From: an uncultured Prevotellaceae bacterium
GTDB lineage: Bacteria; Bacteroidota; Bacteroidia; Bacteroidales; Bacteroidaceae
Direction of reading: 5' to 3'
DNA length: 47,849 bases
Assembly (NCBI GenBank): GCA_902799765.1
Contig: CADCBZ010000017.1
Location: 1 to 47,849 of the forward strand
This document shows, in pieces, positions 15,303 to 24,856 of the stretch. The notes under the pieces were generated by a model. It saw only the letters and a program-made list of their open reading frames with translations, had not been told where the DNA came from and searched no databases. The translations under genes were made by a program, and so were the position numbers. Position 1 is the stretch's first letter. The number at the start of each line of letters is the position of its first letter.

Positions 15303-16769
15303 ATGATTTCATTTTTAGTGAGCTTAGTAGCTCTTTTGCTGGGTTATCTGCTGTATGGACGCTTCGTTGAGAAGGTGTTCGGGCCTGATGACCGTGTGAC
15401 GCCTGCCGTCGCAAAAGCTGACGGTTTGGATTACATTGTGCTTCCGAGTTGGAAGGTGTTCATGATTCAGTTTCTAAACATTGCCGGTACGGGTCCTATC
15501 TTCGGTGCCATCATGGGTGCGAAGTTCGGTCCTGTGGCGTATCTGTGGATTGTGTTCGGCTGTATCTTCGCCGGTGCCGTACACGACTATCTGAGTGGTA
15601 TGCTGTCGATGCGCCACAATGGTGCGGGATTGCCCGAGTTGTGTGGTCTCTATCTGGGTAAAGCCACGAAGAAGCTGATGCTGGTGTTCACCGTCTTGTT
15701 GCTGATCATGGTGGGAACCGTGTTCGTGTATTCACCAGCAGAGATCCTGCATACCATCAGTGGTGATACACTGATGTGGGTGGCGATCATTTTCTTCTAT
15801 TATATCATCGCCACGATGTTGCCTATCGATAAGATCATTGGTAAGGTGTATCCGTTGTTTGCCTTCTCGCTGCTGTTTATGGCTGGCGCCCTGATGGTGT
15901 GGCTCTTCCTGCAGTGGCCTACGCTGCCTGAGCTCTGGACACATACCGGTAACTTGGGACAGCAGACGCATCCCGACCTGTTTAAAGATGAGATATTCCC
16001 CGCTTTGTTTATCACAATTGCCTGTGGTGCTATCTCTGGTTTCCACGGTACACAGAGTCCGCTGATGGCTCGTTGTGTGAAGAGTGAGAAGATGGGTCGT
16101 CCGATCTTCTATGGTGCGATGATTACCGAGGGTGTGGTGGCACTGATCTGGGCTACCGTAGCAGCCTGGTTCTTCTATGGCGAGCCTGCCCCTGGCTACA
16201 CCCTGATAGAGAATGCAACAAAGGGTTTCCAGACCTCGGCACCTGCCTTGGTGAACTTAGTCTGTAACGACTGGCTGGGTATCGCTGGTGCCGTGCTAGC
16301 GATGCTGGGTGTGGTGGCAGCACCTATCACCTCGGGTGATACTGCTTTCCGTTCAGCACGTCTGATTGTAGCAGAGTGGCTGAAACTGAGCCAGCGCCCG
16401 ATCATGAACCGTCTGTATATCTGTATCCCTTTGTTTGGCTGTTCGATTGCGATGCTCGTATGGCAGATTGAGAGTCCCGACGGCTTCAATACGATCTGGC
16501 AGTATTTCGGCTGGAGTAATCAGGCCCTCTCTGCTTTCACGCTCTGGACGCTGACTGTCTATCTGGTGCGTAACAAGAAGCCGTTCTGGATCACCCTGAT
16601 TCCAGCCCTCTTCATGACTACCGTCTGCTCAACGTTCCTGATGGTGTCGAAGATCGCTTTTAACTTGCCTGGATCTATCGGTTATCCGATTGGTCTCGTT
16701 TGTCTGATAGTGGCCATTGTGTGGTTCTGCGTTTGGTATAAGAAAGAAAAAACATTAATTAAAGAATAA
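15303..16769 (+). CDS. cstA: CstA-family carbon starvation/peptide transporter
   Basis: 488 aa, polytopic inner-membrane protein. It carries CstA signatures: RVTPAVAKADGLDYIVLP, QFLNIAGTGPIFGAIMGAKFGP, FAGAVHDYLSGMLSMRHNG, GFHGTQSPLMARC and ITSGDTAFRSARLI. It is shorter than the enterobacterial form (about 700 aa) but of the length usual in Bacteroidetes. Family members import peptides or pyruvate under carbon limitation. It is followed closely by an outer-membrane barrel gene with which it is probably cotranscribed. Confidence 0.92.
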   Translation: MISFLVSLVALLLGYLLYGRFVEKVFGPDDRVTPAVAKADGLDYIVLPSWKVFMIQFLNIAGTGPIFGAIMGAKFGPVAYLWIVFGCIFAGAVHDYLSGMLSMRHNGAGLPELCGLYLGKATKKLMLVFTVLLLIMVGTVFVYSPAEILHTISGDTLMWVAIIFFYYIIATMLPIDKIIGKVYPLFAFSLLFMAGALMVWLFLQWPTLPELWTHTGNLGQQTHPDLFKDEIFPALFITIACGAISGFHGTQSPLMARCVKSEKMGRPIFYGAMITEGVVALIWATVAAWFFYGEPAPGYTLIENATKGFQTSAPALVNLVCNDWLGIAGAVLAMLGVVAAPITSGDTAFRSARLIVAEWLKLSQRPIMNRLYICIPLFGCSIAMLVWQIESPDGFNTIWQYFGWSNQALSAFTLWTLTVYLVRNKKPFWITLIPALFMTTVCSTFLMVSKIAFNLPGSIGYPIGLVCLIVAIVWFCVWYKKEKTLIKE

Positions 16770-16784
16770 ACATTTAAAATTAGA

Positions 16785-17288
16785 ATGAAAAAACTGATGA
16801 TGGCAGCCATCAGCCTGATGATGGCAACGAGTGTAAATGCACAGAAAGTTTTGAACGAGTCAACAACCCCGTTTGAGGAGAGCAAGTTCTATGTTGGCGC
16901 CTCACTGTCAGGTCTGACCCTGAACTACAGCAAGGCTTCCGAATGGAGTTTTGGTCTGAGTGCCAAAGCCGGTTATTTGTTCCTCGACAACTGGATGGTG
17001 CTGGGTGTGTTCGACTATCAGAACTACTCCAGTGGTTATGCTGTTACAACAAACATCGGTGCTGGTGTTCGTTACTTTTTTGAGCGCAATGGTATCTTTG
17101 TGGGGCTGACTCCCAAATATTCCCATCAGCCTGGTATTGACGAGTTCAAGCCTGAGGTCAATGTGGGCTATGCCTTCTTCCTGGGCCATTATGTGACACT
17201 TGAGCCGGAGCTCTATTATGAGCAGAGCTTCAGGAACAGTAAGTATTCACAGTTCGGCTTGCGTCTGGGCTTCGGTGTGTACTTCTAA
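16785..17288 (+). CDS. outer-membrane beta-barrel protein
   Basis: 167 aa. Signal peptide MKKLMMAAISLMMATSVNA|Q, then alternating strands rich in Gly and aromatics (FYVGASLSGLTLNYS, WSFGLSAKAGYLFLDNWMVLG, FGLRLGFGVYF) ending in Phe, as required for barrel assembly. It is probably an eight-stranded barrel of the OmpX/OprF-like type. It lies 15 bases after cstA and 34 bases before nadC. Confidence 0.8.
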   Translation: MKKLMMAAISLMMATSVNAQKVLNESTTPFEESKFYVGASLSGLTLNYSKASEWSFGLSAKAGYLFLDNWMVLGVFDYQNYSSGYAVTTNIGAGVRYFFERNGIFVGLTPKYSHQPGIDEFKPEVNVGYAFFLGHYVTLEPELYYEQSFRNSKYSQFGLRLGFGVYF

Positions 17289-17322
17289 ACATCAAAGATT
17301 AAACATTAAAGATTATATAGTC

Positions 17323-18171
17323 ATGTTAAGTGTTGATGAACTGGTTGACAGACTGATTGATCTGTCGTTTGCCGAGGATATCGGTGATGGCGATCATACC
17401 ACGTTGTGCTGTATCCCTGAGGACGCGATGGGCAAGAGTCATCTGCTCATTAAGGAGGACGGTATTCTGGCTGGTGTGGAGATCGCCAAGGAGGTGTTCC
17501 GTCGTTTTGACCCCACCATGCAGGTGGAGGTGCTGATGGGTGACGGTACACGTGTGAAGAAGGGCGACATCGCGATGGTGGTGACGGGAAAGATCCGTTC
17601 ACTGTTGCAGACGGAGCGCCTGATGCTGAACATCATGCAGCGTATGAGTGGTATCGCTACGATGACCGATAGGTATGTGCAGCGCCTGAAGGGTACGAAT
17701 ACCCGTGTGCTCGACACCCGTAAGACGACACCAGGTATGCGTATGCTGGAGAAGCAAGCTGTGAAGATCGGTGGTGGTTGTAACCATCGTATCGGTCTGT
17801 TTGACATGATCCTGCTGAAGGATAATCACGTAGATTTTGCAGGTGGTATCACCAACGCCATCGACCGCTGTCATGCCTATCTGAAGGAGAAGGGTCTCGA
17901 CCTGAAGATTGAAATTGAGGTACGTTCGTTCGATGAGTTGCAGCAGGTGCTGGATCATGGTGGTGTGAACCGTATCATGCTCGACAACTTCAGTGTGCCC
18001 GACACGAAGAAAGCTGTAGATATTATCGGTGGCAGATATGAGACGGAGTCGAGTGGTGGTATCACCTACGACACGATCCGTGACTATGCCGAACAGGGTG
18101 TCGATTTCATCTCCGTGGGAGCACTGACACACTCTGTGAAGGGACTCGATATGTCGTTTAAGGCATGTTAA
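17323..18171 (+). CDS. nadC: nicotinate-nucleotide pyrophosphorylase (quinolinate phosphoribosyltransferase)
   Basis: 282 aa from ATG 17323; the open frame continues upstream into the barrel gene, so this internal Met is used. It converts quinolinate and PRPP to nicotinate mononucleotide in NAD synthesis. Visible signatures: EDIGDGDHTT, MLNIMQRMSGIAT, LDTRKTTPGMRMLEKQAVKIGGG, HRIGLFDMILLKDNH and SSGGITYDTIRDYAEQGVDFISVGALTHS. The stop overlaps the next start. Confidence 0.95.
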   Translation: MLSVDELVDRLIDLSFAEDIGDGDHTTLCCIPEDAMGKSHLLIKEDGILAGVEIAKEVFRRFDPTMQVEVLMGDGTRVKKGDIAMVVTGKIRSLLQTERLMLNIMQRMSGIATMTDRYVQRLKGTNTRVLDTRKTTPGMRMLEKQAVKIGGGCNHRIGLFDMILLKDNHVDFAGGITNAIDRCHAYLKEKGLDLKIEIEVRSFDELQQVLDHGGVNRIMLDNFSVPDTKKAVDIIGGRYETESSGGITYDTIRDYAEQGVDFISVGALTHSVKGLDMSFKAC

Positions 18172-19775
18172 GTCTGTTCCTCAGTATCCTCTTAAGCATC
18201 TATCACCCGCCAGTGAGTTATGACATTTCATTGGCGGGTAATTTTGGCGAGCCCCGTCCTCATCATTTCCATGGGGGCATAGACATCAAGACCGACGGGG
18301 TGGAGGGAAAGGCTATCTACGCCATCGGTGACGGCTACGTGAGTCGGGTGACGATGGGGCTCTATGGCTTCGGCAATGCGGTGTATGTGACGCATCCCGA
18401 GGGCTATACCAGTGTGTATTGTCACCTGAAGGCATTCACACCGCGTATCAAGGCTGCCCTGCGCCGTTACCAGTATCAGCATGAGACGAGTGAGGGCGAT
18501 GCTCGGTTCTCGCCTTTAGAGTGTCCTGTGTCACAGGGCCAGCTGATAGCGCTCAGTGGCAATACGGGTAACAGTATGGGTCCGCATCTGCATTTAGAGA
18601 TACACGATACAGAAACTTGGGACATGCTTGACCCGTATGACTTCCTGGCTGACTATATTTCAGATACCATCCCACCGAAGGTGAGAGGCATGATGATCTA
18701 TCCGCAGGCAGGTGAGGGTATCGTGAATGGTAAAAGTACGAAACAGACCATCCTCGTGAATGGCGACAAACAGCTTGAGTTGAAGGCCTGGGGTAAGGTG
18801 GGCTTTGCGTTATGGGCCAACGACTATATGCAGAACTCGAGTAACCATTATGGTATCCGTGAGACAATCCTAAAGGTGGATAGTCAGACGGTGTTCTCGG
18901 CAATGATGGAAAGGATTCCCGTAGCGTGCAACACTTTGGTGAATGCCTGGGGAGACTATGATTACTGGCTCAAGACCCGTGTGTGGTTCTTGAAGTCGTA
19001 TGTGGAGCCGGGTAACACGCTGCCATTTCTCTATACATCAAAGGATCGGGGCATCATCGACTTCAACGAGGAGCGTGATTACCATCTGACGTATATCCTG
19101 CGTGATTATAGAGGCAACGAGACGACATACAGCTTCACGGTGAAAGGGGAGAAAGCCAAGATTCCTGAGGCTGAACAAGAAGAGGGGACACTCTTCCGTT
19201 GGAACCAGACAAACAGCTACTCCGTACCAGGTATGCATCTGATCGTGCCCTATGGACTGCTGACGAAGAATACATTCCTGAAACCCACAATGAAGGAGCG
19301 CCCGGGAAAGCTCTCTGATAGTTATAGTTTCTATCCGACATCGTGCCCGCTGGTGGCTCCAGGCGAGATTTCGTTCTATGTAAGTCAGGAAGTGGATGTC
19401 TCGAAGGTCTATGTAGCCAGTGACGGTGTGTTTGCCGGAGGAGATTATCAGGATGGTTGGGTAACTGGTCGTGTGAATGACTTAGGGGCTTTCTTTGAAC
19501 TGGCATATGACGACGAAGGACCGGATGTGACACCAGTCAGTCTGGGTGATCATATCGTGTTGAAGCTGATAGACAACAAGAGTGGGGTAGCCTCCTATCG
19601 GGCAACGATTGACGGCAAGTTTGTTGTGTTTGACCAAGTCGATAAGAAACCGTTGGTGACCTGTGACTTGAGTGAGACCCCCATCCAGAAGACGTCGAGG
19701 ACCCATCTGCTGAGATTTACGGCTATCGACAATCGAAAAAATGAACGTGTGTTTGAAACAAATATAATATATTAA
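18165..19775 (+). CDS. M23-family (LytM) metallopeptidase
   Basis: 536 aa; its ATG overlaps the nadC stop by 7 bases. Short N-terminal signal or anchor, then an early M23 domain: HHFHGGIDIKT (zinc ligands H and D), GFGNAVYVTHPEG, and SMGPHLHLEI (catalytic and ligand His). Residues 190-536 form a long beta-rich C-terminal region. Likely a periplasmic peptidoglycan endopeptidase, or a catalytic domain used in envelope remodelling. Length and layout are common in Bacteroidetes. Confidence 0.88.
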   Translation: MLSLFLSILLSIYHPPVSYDISLAGNFGEPRPHHFHGGIDIKTDGVEGKAIYAIGDGYVSRVTMGLYGFGNAVYVTHPEGYTSVYCHLKAFTPRIKAALRRYQYQHETSEGDARFSPLECPVSQGQLIALSGNTGNSMGPHLHLEIHDTETWDMLDPYDFLADYISDTIPPKVRGMMIYPQAGEGIVNGKSTKQTILVNGDKQLELKAWGKVGFALWANDYMQNSSNHYGIRETILKVDSQTVFSAMMERIPVACNTLVNAWGDYDYWLKTRVWFLKSYVEPGNTLPFLYTSKDRGIIDFNEERDYHLTYILRDYRGNETTYSFTVKGEKAKIPEAEQEEGTLFRWNQTNSYSVPGMHLIVPYGLLTKNTFLKPTMKERPGKLSDSYSFYPTSCPLVAPGEISFYVSQEVDVSKVYVASDGVFAGGDYQDGWVTGRVNDLGAFFELAYDDEGPDVTPVSLGDHIVLKLIDNKSGVASYRATIDGKFVVFDQVDKKPLVTCDLSETPIQKTSRTHLLRFTAIDNRKNERVFETNIIY

Positions 19776-19781
19776 TAAGGT

Positions 19782-21506
19782 ATGAAAAGAAATCTGATTT
19801 TATCCGTGATGCTAATTGCAGGAACCTATGCGATGGCATGCACCAACTTCATCGTAGGCAAAAAGGCCTCTGTGGATGGCTCTGTATTCGTAACCTATAA
19901 TGCCGACTCCTACGGTGCCTTCATGCCCCTCTATCATTATCCCGCTGCGAAACATGCTGTGGGGGAGATGCGTAAGGTGTGTGAGTGGGATACAGGTAAG
20001 TTCCTGTGTGAGATCCCTGAGGTGGCTGAAACCTATAATGTGATAGGCAACTCGAATGAGTGGCAGGTCACTGTGGGTGAGACCACTTTTGGCGGACGTG
20101 AGGAGATGGCTGACTCTACAGGTCTGATCGACTACGGCTCACTGATCTATATCGCCCTACAGCGTTCGAAGACGGCCCGTGAGGCTCTGCAGGTGATGAC
20201 ATCGCTCGTGGAGCAGTATGGTTATTATTCTGAGGGTGAGACCTTTTCGATCGCAGACGCTAATGAGGCCTGGATGCTGGAGATGATGGGGTGCGGTCCC
20301 GATCGTACGAAGTCGAAGGAGCGCACCGTCTGGGTGGCTGTCCGTATCCCTGATGATGCGATTGCCGCACACGCTAACCAGAGTCGTATCACGAAGTTCC
20401 TGGATGGTCGTTATGTGCAGGTGAAGATGAAGGATCTGCAGAAGAAATATCCTGTCGATGGCAAGAAGCCTGTACCTAACCTGATGGTTTGCTCTGATAA
20501 TGTGGTGAGCTATGCACGTACGATGGGTTGGTTTGATGGTAAGGATGCCGACTTCTCGTATAATGCCGCTTATGCGAAGCCTGATTTCTCGGGTCGTCGT
20601 TATTGCGAGGCTCGTGTGTGGAGCTTCTTCAATCGCTTCAGTGATGACTTCTCGGCTTATGTGCCTTATGCTGCAGGTATCGAGAAGGATGCCCAGGAGA
20701 TGCCGCTCTGGATCATTCCTAATAAGAAACTTGCTCTTCAGGATCTGCGTGATGCGATGCGTGATCATTATGAGGGCACCCCCTTTGCACTCGACTCAGA
20801 CATCGGTGGTGGTATCTTCCAGATGCCCTACCGTCCGTCACCGCTCTCCTATAAGGTAGATGGTAAGGAGTATTTCAACGAGCGTCCGATCTCTACTCAG
20901 CAGACGGCCTGGTCGTTTATCTCCCAGATGCGTTCTTCACTGCCTCGTGAAGTGGGAGCCTGCTTCTGGTTTGGTAATGACGATGGTAACATGGTGGCCT
21001 ATACGCCGATGTACAGTTGTATGACTCGTCGTCCAAAGTGTTTTAGTGGCGAGGGTGCCGATGATGTGACCTTCTCGATGGATAATGCCTTCTGGGTGTG
21101 CAACTGGGTGAGTAATATGGTTTATCCCCGTTATGATATGATGTTCCCCTCACTGAAGGAGGTGCGTGACTCTCTGGATGCCTCTTATGACCAACTGCAG
21201 CCAGAAATCGAGGCAAAGGCATTGGCGCTGCCTACTGCTGAGGAACGTATCAAACTGTTGACGGACTACAGCTGTCAGAAAGGCGACGAGATGATCAGTC
21301 GTTGGCAGCAGCTGGCTTTCTTCCTCATTGTGAAGTATAACGATATGGTGGTGAAACCTACTGATAAGAATGGTAGCTTTGAGCGTAATAAGTATGGTAA
21401 GGGTGCCCGTGTGGTTCGTCCAGGATTCCCTGAGCGTTATGCAAAGCATCACATCAATCACAGTGGTGAGAAGCTGCTTGTGCCACAGGAAGAGAAGAAA
21501 GACTGA
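19782..21506 (+). CDS. C69-family dipeptidase
   Basis: 574 aa. Signal peptide MKRNLILSVMLIAGTYAMA, then mature CTNFIVGKKASVDGS: the first Cys is the N-terminal nucleophile of peptidase family C69 (Ntn hydrolase, PepD-like). Further family features are YNVIGNSNEWQV, FSIADANEAWMLEM and GIFQMPYRPSPL. It cleaves dipeptides in the periplasm, fitting a peptide-fermenting Prevotella. It follows the M23 gene by 6 bases. Confidence 0.9.
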   Translation: MKRNLILSVMLIAGTYAMACTNFIVGKKASVDGSVFVTYNADSYGAFMPLYHYPAAKHAVGEMRKVCEWDTGKFLCEIPEVAETYNVIGNSNEWQVTVGETTFGGREEMADSTGLIDYGSLIYIALQRSKTAREALQVMTSLVEQYGYYSEGETFSIADANEAWMLEMMGCGPDRTKSKERTVWVAVRIPDDAIAAHANQSRITKFLDGRYVQVKMKDLQKKYPVDGKKPVPNLMVCSDNVVSYARTMGWFDGKDADFSYNAAYAKPDFSGRRYCEARVWSFFNRFSDDFSAYVPYAAGIEKDAQEMPLWIIPNKKLALQDLRDAMRDHYEGTPFALDSDIGGGIFQMPYRPSPLSYKVDGKEYFNERPISTQQTAWSFISQMRSSLPREVGACFWFGNDDGNMVAYTPMYSCMTRRPKCFSGEGADDVTFSMDNAFWVCNWVSNMVYPRYDMMFPSLKEVRDSLDASYDQLQPEIEAKALALPTAEERIKLLTDYSCQKGDEMISRWQQLAFFLIVKYNDMVVKPTDKNGSFERNKYGKGARVVRPGFPERYAKHHINHSGEKLLVPQEEKKD

Positions 21507-21513
21507 CGTAAAA

Positions 21514-21546
21514 TTTGGTGATTCGCATAATTTGCAGTAATTTTGC
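21514..21546 (+). promoter_or_regulatory. promoter for the map-tsaD-pncC operon
   Basis: TTTG (21514-21517), 20-base spacer, TAATTTTG (21538-21545), with the ATG at 21571. Confidence 0.7.
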
Positions 21547-21570
21547 ACCCGCAAAAGTTTGATTAGGTAA

Positions 21571-22437
21571 ATGAACGCATTCAAAAAGAAGAGAAGATGG
21601 CATTGTCTGTCTGGACAGGAACCCACAGAGATGGATAAGACCATCATGTATTGGGAGAACAAAGGTAAGCTGGTGCCGACGCGTGATCTGATAAAGACCC
21701 CGGAGCAGATTGAGGGCATCCGTAAGGCTGGTGTCGTGAATACAGGTGTGCTCGATGAGGTGGCCAAACAGATTCACGCTGGTATGAACACGTTGGAGAT
21801 TGACCAGATCTGTCGTCAGTACTGTGAGGATCACGGTGCGATTCCTGCCTGTCTGAACTATGAGGGTTTCCCGATGTCAGTATGTACCTCTATCAACGAG
21901 GTGGTGTGTCATGGTATCCCTAAGGAAGAGGATGTGCTGGAGGAGGGTGATATCATCAATGTGGATTTCACAACGATCCTCGACGGTTATTATGCGGACG
22001 CCAGTCGTATGTTTATCATCGGTAAGACCACTCCAGAGAAAGATCAGCTCGTGCGTGTGGCAAAGGAGTGTCTGGAGATAGGTATGGAGGCTGCGAAGCC
22101 TTATTCGTTTGTAGGTGATATCGGTCACGCTATAGAGAAGCACTGTAAGAAATATGGTTATGGTATCGTGAGGGATCTGGCTGGTCATGGGGTCGGTCTG
22201 AAGTTCCATGAGGAACCTGATGTGAACCATTACGGTCATCAGGGTACGGGCATGTTGCTTGTGCCAGGTATGGTGTTCACGATAGAACCGATGATCAACA
22301 TGGGAACGTGGAAAGTTTTCATTGATGCCGACGATCCATACGGATGGGAGGTGATTACTGAGGATGAGGAACCGAGTGCCCAGTGGGAGCATACGCTTGT
22401 GATGACAGAGCACGGTGTGGAGATCTTGACCTATTAA
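21571..22437 (+). CDS. map: type I methionine aminopeptidase
   Basis: 288 aa, cytoplasmic. It removes the initiator Met. The metal ligands are visible: NVDFTTILDGYYADAS (two Asp), LAGHGVGLKFHEEP (His), TIEPM (Glu) and VMTEHGVE (Glu). It has an N-terminal extension (WHCLSGQEP) and the acidic loop seen in the longer bacterial form. ATG 21571 fits the promoter spacing. Confidence 0.95.
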   Translation: MNAFKKKRRWHCLSGQEPTEMDKTIMYWENKGKLVPTRDLIKTPEQIEGIRKAGVVNTGVLDEVAKQIHAGMNTLEIDQICRQYCEDHGAIPACLNYEGFPMSVCTSINEVVCHGIPKEEDVLEEGDIINVDFTTILDGYYADASRMFIIGKTTPEKDQLVRVAKECLEIGMEAAKPYSFVGDIGHAIEKHCKKYGYGIVRDLAGHGVGLKFHEEPDVNHYGHQGTGMLLVPGMVFTIEPMINMGTWKVFIDADDPYGWEVITEDEEPSAQWEHTLVMTEHGVEILTY

Positions 22438-22447
22438 GGATATCAGC

Positions 22448-23476
22448 ATGGAAAAGGATATATATATATTAGGTATAGAGTCCAGTTGTGATGATACGTC
22501 GGCAGCTGTTCTGAGAAACGGTGTGCTGCTGTCGAATGTCACAGCCTCGCAGGCAGTACATGAGGCTTATGGTGGGGTGGTGCCCGAGTTGGCATCACGC
22601 GCCCATCAGCAGAATGTTGTACCTGTTGTGGATCAGGCCATTAAACGTGCCGGTATCACGAAAGAGCAGCTCTCTGCTGTGGCATTCACCAGAGGTCCCG
22701 GACTGATGGGATCGTTGCTTGTCGGTGTGAGTTTCGCAAAGGGATTTGCCCGTTCATTAGGTATCCCTATGATTGATGTGAACCATCTGCAAGGACATGT
22801 GATGGCGCATTTCATCAAGGAGTCGGATGATGATCAGCACATGCCCCCGTTGCCCTTCCTCTGTCTGTTGGTGTCAGGTGGAAACTCGCAGATCGTGAAG
22901 GTGAACGCCTACAATGATATGGAGGTACTCGGACAGACTATTGATGATGCAGCCGGAGAGGCTATAGATAAGTGCTCGAAGGTGATGGGACTGGGCTACC
23001 CGGGTGGTCCTATCATCGACCGTCTGGCGCGTCAGGGGAATCCTAAGGCCTTCCAGTTTGCAGAACCGAATATCCCCAACCTCGACTATAGTTTTTCAGG
23101 ATTGAAGACTTCTTTCCTCTATTCGATGCAGAAGTGGGTGGCAGAAGATCCTGACTTCATTGAGCATCACAAAGAGGATATTGCTGCATCGCTGGAGTGG
23201 ACGATTGTGGATATCCTGATGAAGAAACTGAAGAAGGCCGTCAAGCAGACAGGTATCAAACATGTGGCTGTGGCTGGAGGTGTGAGTGCCAACAACGGTC
23301 TACGTAATGCCTTCTACGATGCAGAGAAACGTTATGGCTGGACCATTTATATACCAAAGTTCAGCTATACCACTGATAATGCGGCGATGATTGGTATCGT
23401 GGGCTATTATAAGTATCTCGACGGTGCGTTCTGCTCTATCGATGCGCCTGCATTCTCAAAAGTAACATTCAAATAA
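22448..23476 (+). CDS. tsaD: tRNA N6-threonylcarbamoyladenosine transferase
   Basis: 342 aa. It transfers threonylcarbamoyl to A37 of ANN-decoding tRNAs together with TsaB and TsaE. ASKHA-fold signatures: GIESSCDDTSAAV, the metal-binding HLQGHVMAH, LLVSGGNSQIV, and DDAAGEAIDKCSKVMGLGYPGGP. It starts 10 bases after map. Confidence 0.97.
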   Translation: MEKDIYILGIESSCDDTSAAVLRNGVLLSNVTASQAVHEAYGGVVPELASRAHQQNVVPVVDQAIKRAGITKEQLSAVAFTRGPGLMGSLLVGVSFAKGFARSLGIPMIDVNHLQGHVMAHFIKESDDDQHMPPLPFLCLLVSGGNSQIVKVNAYNDMEVLGQTIDDAAGEAIDKCSKVMGLGYPGGPIIDRLARQGNPKAFQFAEPNIPNLDYSFSGLKTSFLYSMQKWVAEDPDFIEHHKEDIAASLEWTIVDILMKKLKKAVKQTGIKHVAVAGGVSANNGLRNAFYDAEKRYGWTIYIPKFSYTTDNAAMIGIVGYYKYLDGAFCSIDAPAFSKVTFK

Positions 23477-23485
23477 AGTATAAAT

Positions 23486-24001
23486 ATGGATTTCGAAAGT
23501 AAGATTATCAGCCGTGAGGTCAGTGAGATTCTCTGGGAGACAGAGAAGACCGTCGGCACTGCTGAGAGTTGCACGGGTGGACGTATTGCTGAGGCAATTA
23601 TCTCCGTCCCCGGTGCCTCGAAATATTTCAAAGGTGGTATCATCTCTTATGTCAATGAGATTAAGGAAAACCTGCTGGGTGTGGATCATCAGTTGCTTGA
23701 GGAGAAAACCGCTGTGTGTGAGGAAGTTGCAATCGCGATGGTGAAAGGTGCCTGTAAGGCATTGAACACCGATTATGCCATCTCGTCAACCGGTTTCGCA
23801 GGTCCTACTGGTGGCACTAAAGACATCCCTGTGGGTACGATCTGGTTGGCTTGTGGAAAGCCAGAACGGGTGATGACTGTAAAGGTAGAAGAGGATCATG
23901 GCAGAGACATCAATCTTGCCATTGCAACCAATAAGGCTATGGAGCTGTTTTTGACCTTTTTGAGGGAGGAAGATGCCCCCAGACCGATGCGAGAAGGTTA
24001 A
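23486..24001 (+). CDS. pncC: nicotinamide-nucleotide amidohydrolase (CinA C-terminal domain)
   Basis: 171 aa, a stand-alone CinA C-terminal domain without the N-terminal MoCF part. Signatures ESCTGGRIAEAI, GGIISYVNEIKENLLGV and STGFAGPTGGTKDIPVGTIW. It deamidates NMN to nicotinate mononucleotide in NAD salvage, complementing nadC. It is 9 bases after tsaD. Confidence 0.92.
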   Translation: MDFESKIISREVSEILWETEKTVGTAESCTGGRIAEAIISVPGASKYFKGGIISYVNEIKENLLGVDHQLLEEKTAVCEEVAIAMVKGACKALNTDYAISSTGFAGPTGGTKDIPVGTIWLACGKPERVMTVKVEEDHGRDINLAIATNKAMELFLTFLREEDAPRPMREG

Positions 24002-24038
24002 AAAATATTAATTCTTTGTTTTTCCACTTGCGTAATGA

Positions 24039-24069
24039 TTTGAATCTCAATTAAAATGTGTAATTTTGC
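24039..24069 (+). promoter_or_regulatory. promoter for the rpmB-rpmG-DUF4295 operon
   Basis: TTTG (24039-24042), 18-base spacer, TAATTTTGC (24061-24069). Confidence 0.65.
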
Positions 24070-24120
24070 ACCCTGTTTGGAATAAGTAAGTGTAAATCAC
24101 AAGTAAAAAGGTAGATAGAA

Positions 24121-24384
24121 ATGTCTAAGATTTGTCAAATTACAGGAAAGAAGGCACAGATCGGTTGCAATGTGTCTCACTCAAAGCACCACACAAAGAG
24201 AAGCTTTGACGTCAACCTTTTCAGCAAGAAATTCTACTATGTAGAAGAGGGTTGCTGGATTCAGCTGAAGATTAGTGCAGCTGGTCTTCGTATGATTAAT
24301 AAAGTTGGTCTGGATGCTGCATTGAAGCAGGCTGTTGCCAAGGGATATGTAGATTGGAAGGACATTAAAGTGATAGGAGATTAA
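24121..24384 (+). CDS. rpmB: 50S ribosomal protein L28
   Basis: 87 aa. The N-terminus [20 protein letters not shown] and the downstream [14 protein letters not shown] are L28. First gene of a ribosomal trio with rpmG and DUF4295, as is standard in Bacteroidetes. Confidence 0.97.
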   Translation: MSKICQITGKKAQIGCNVSHSKHHTKRSFDVNLFSKKFYYVEEGCWIQLKISAAGLRMINKVGLDAALKQAVAKGYVDWKDIKVIGD

Positions 24385-24389
24385 TAAAG

Positions 24390-24581
24390 ATGGCAAGCAA
24401 GAAAGCAAAGGGTAATCGCGTTCAGGTGATCCTGGAGTGCACTGAGCATAAGAACAGTGGCATGCCGGGTACAAGCCGTTACGTGACGACAAAGAACCGT
24501 AAGAATACGCCTGAGCGTATGGAGCTGATGAAGTATAACCCCATCCTGAAGAAGATGACTCTTCACAAGGAAATTAAATAA
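24390..24581 (+). CDS. rpmG: 50S ribosomal protein L33
   Basis: 63 aa: [20 protein letters not shown], then [25 protein letters not shown]33 without the CXXC pairs of the zinc form (C-minus type). Five bases after rpmB. Confidence 0.97.
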   Translation: MASKKAKGNRVQVILECTEHKNSGMPGTSRYVTTKNRKNTPERMELMKYNPILKKMTLHKEIK

Positions 24582-24594
24582 TTACGACTGAAGT

Positions 24595-24753
24595 ATGGCA
24601 AAGAAAACCGTCGCTACCCTCCACGAAGGCTCAAAGGATGGTCGCGCTTACACAAAGGTAATCAAGATGGTAAAGAGCCCTAAGACTGGTGCTTACATCT
24701 TTGATGAGCAGATGGTTCCTAACGAGGCCGTTAAGGACTTCTTCAAGAATTAA
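24595..24753 (+). CDS. DUF4295 small basic protein
   Basis: 52 aa: MAKKTVATLHEGSKDGRAYT..., the DUF4295 family found next to L28/L33 throughout Bacteroidetes, so a ribosome-associated role is probable. It is too short for standard length cutoffs. A terminator follows. Confidence 0.9.
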   Translation: MAKKTVATLHEGSKDGRAYTKVIKMVKSPKTGAYIFDEQMVPNEAVKDFFKN

Positions 24754-24774
24754 TTTAATTTTACATAAAAAAGA

Positions 24775-24808
24775 GAGGCTGCAAGTTAAATTGCAGCTTC
24801 TTTTTTTT
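24775..24808 (+). terminator. intrinsic terminator
   Basis: GAGGCTGCAA (24775-24784) pairs with TTGCAGCTTC (24791-24800), then eight T. The T-run doubles as the -33 region of the ftsY promoter. Confidence 0.85.
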
Positions 24809-24837
24809 GCTATATCGTGGATTTTAATTATCTTTGC
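24806..24837 (+). promoter_or_regulatory. promoter for ftsY-rimO
   Basis: TTTG (24806-24809), 19-base spacer, TATCTTTGC (24829-24837). Confidence 0.75.
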
Positions 24838-24856
24838 ACGCGTTATATATAGCATT

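Noticed and set aside
17200-17322. Longer N-terminus for nadC
   Set aside because: It overlaps the outer-membrane barrel gene in another frame and lacks NadC similarity; ATG 17323 gives the normal length.
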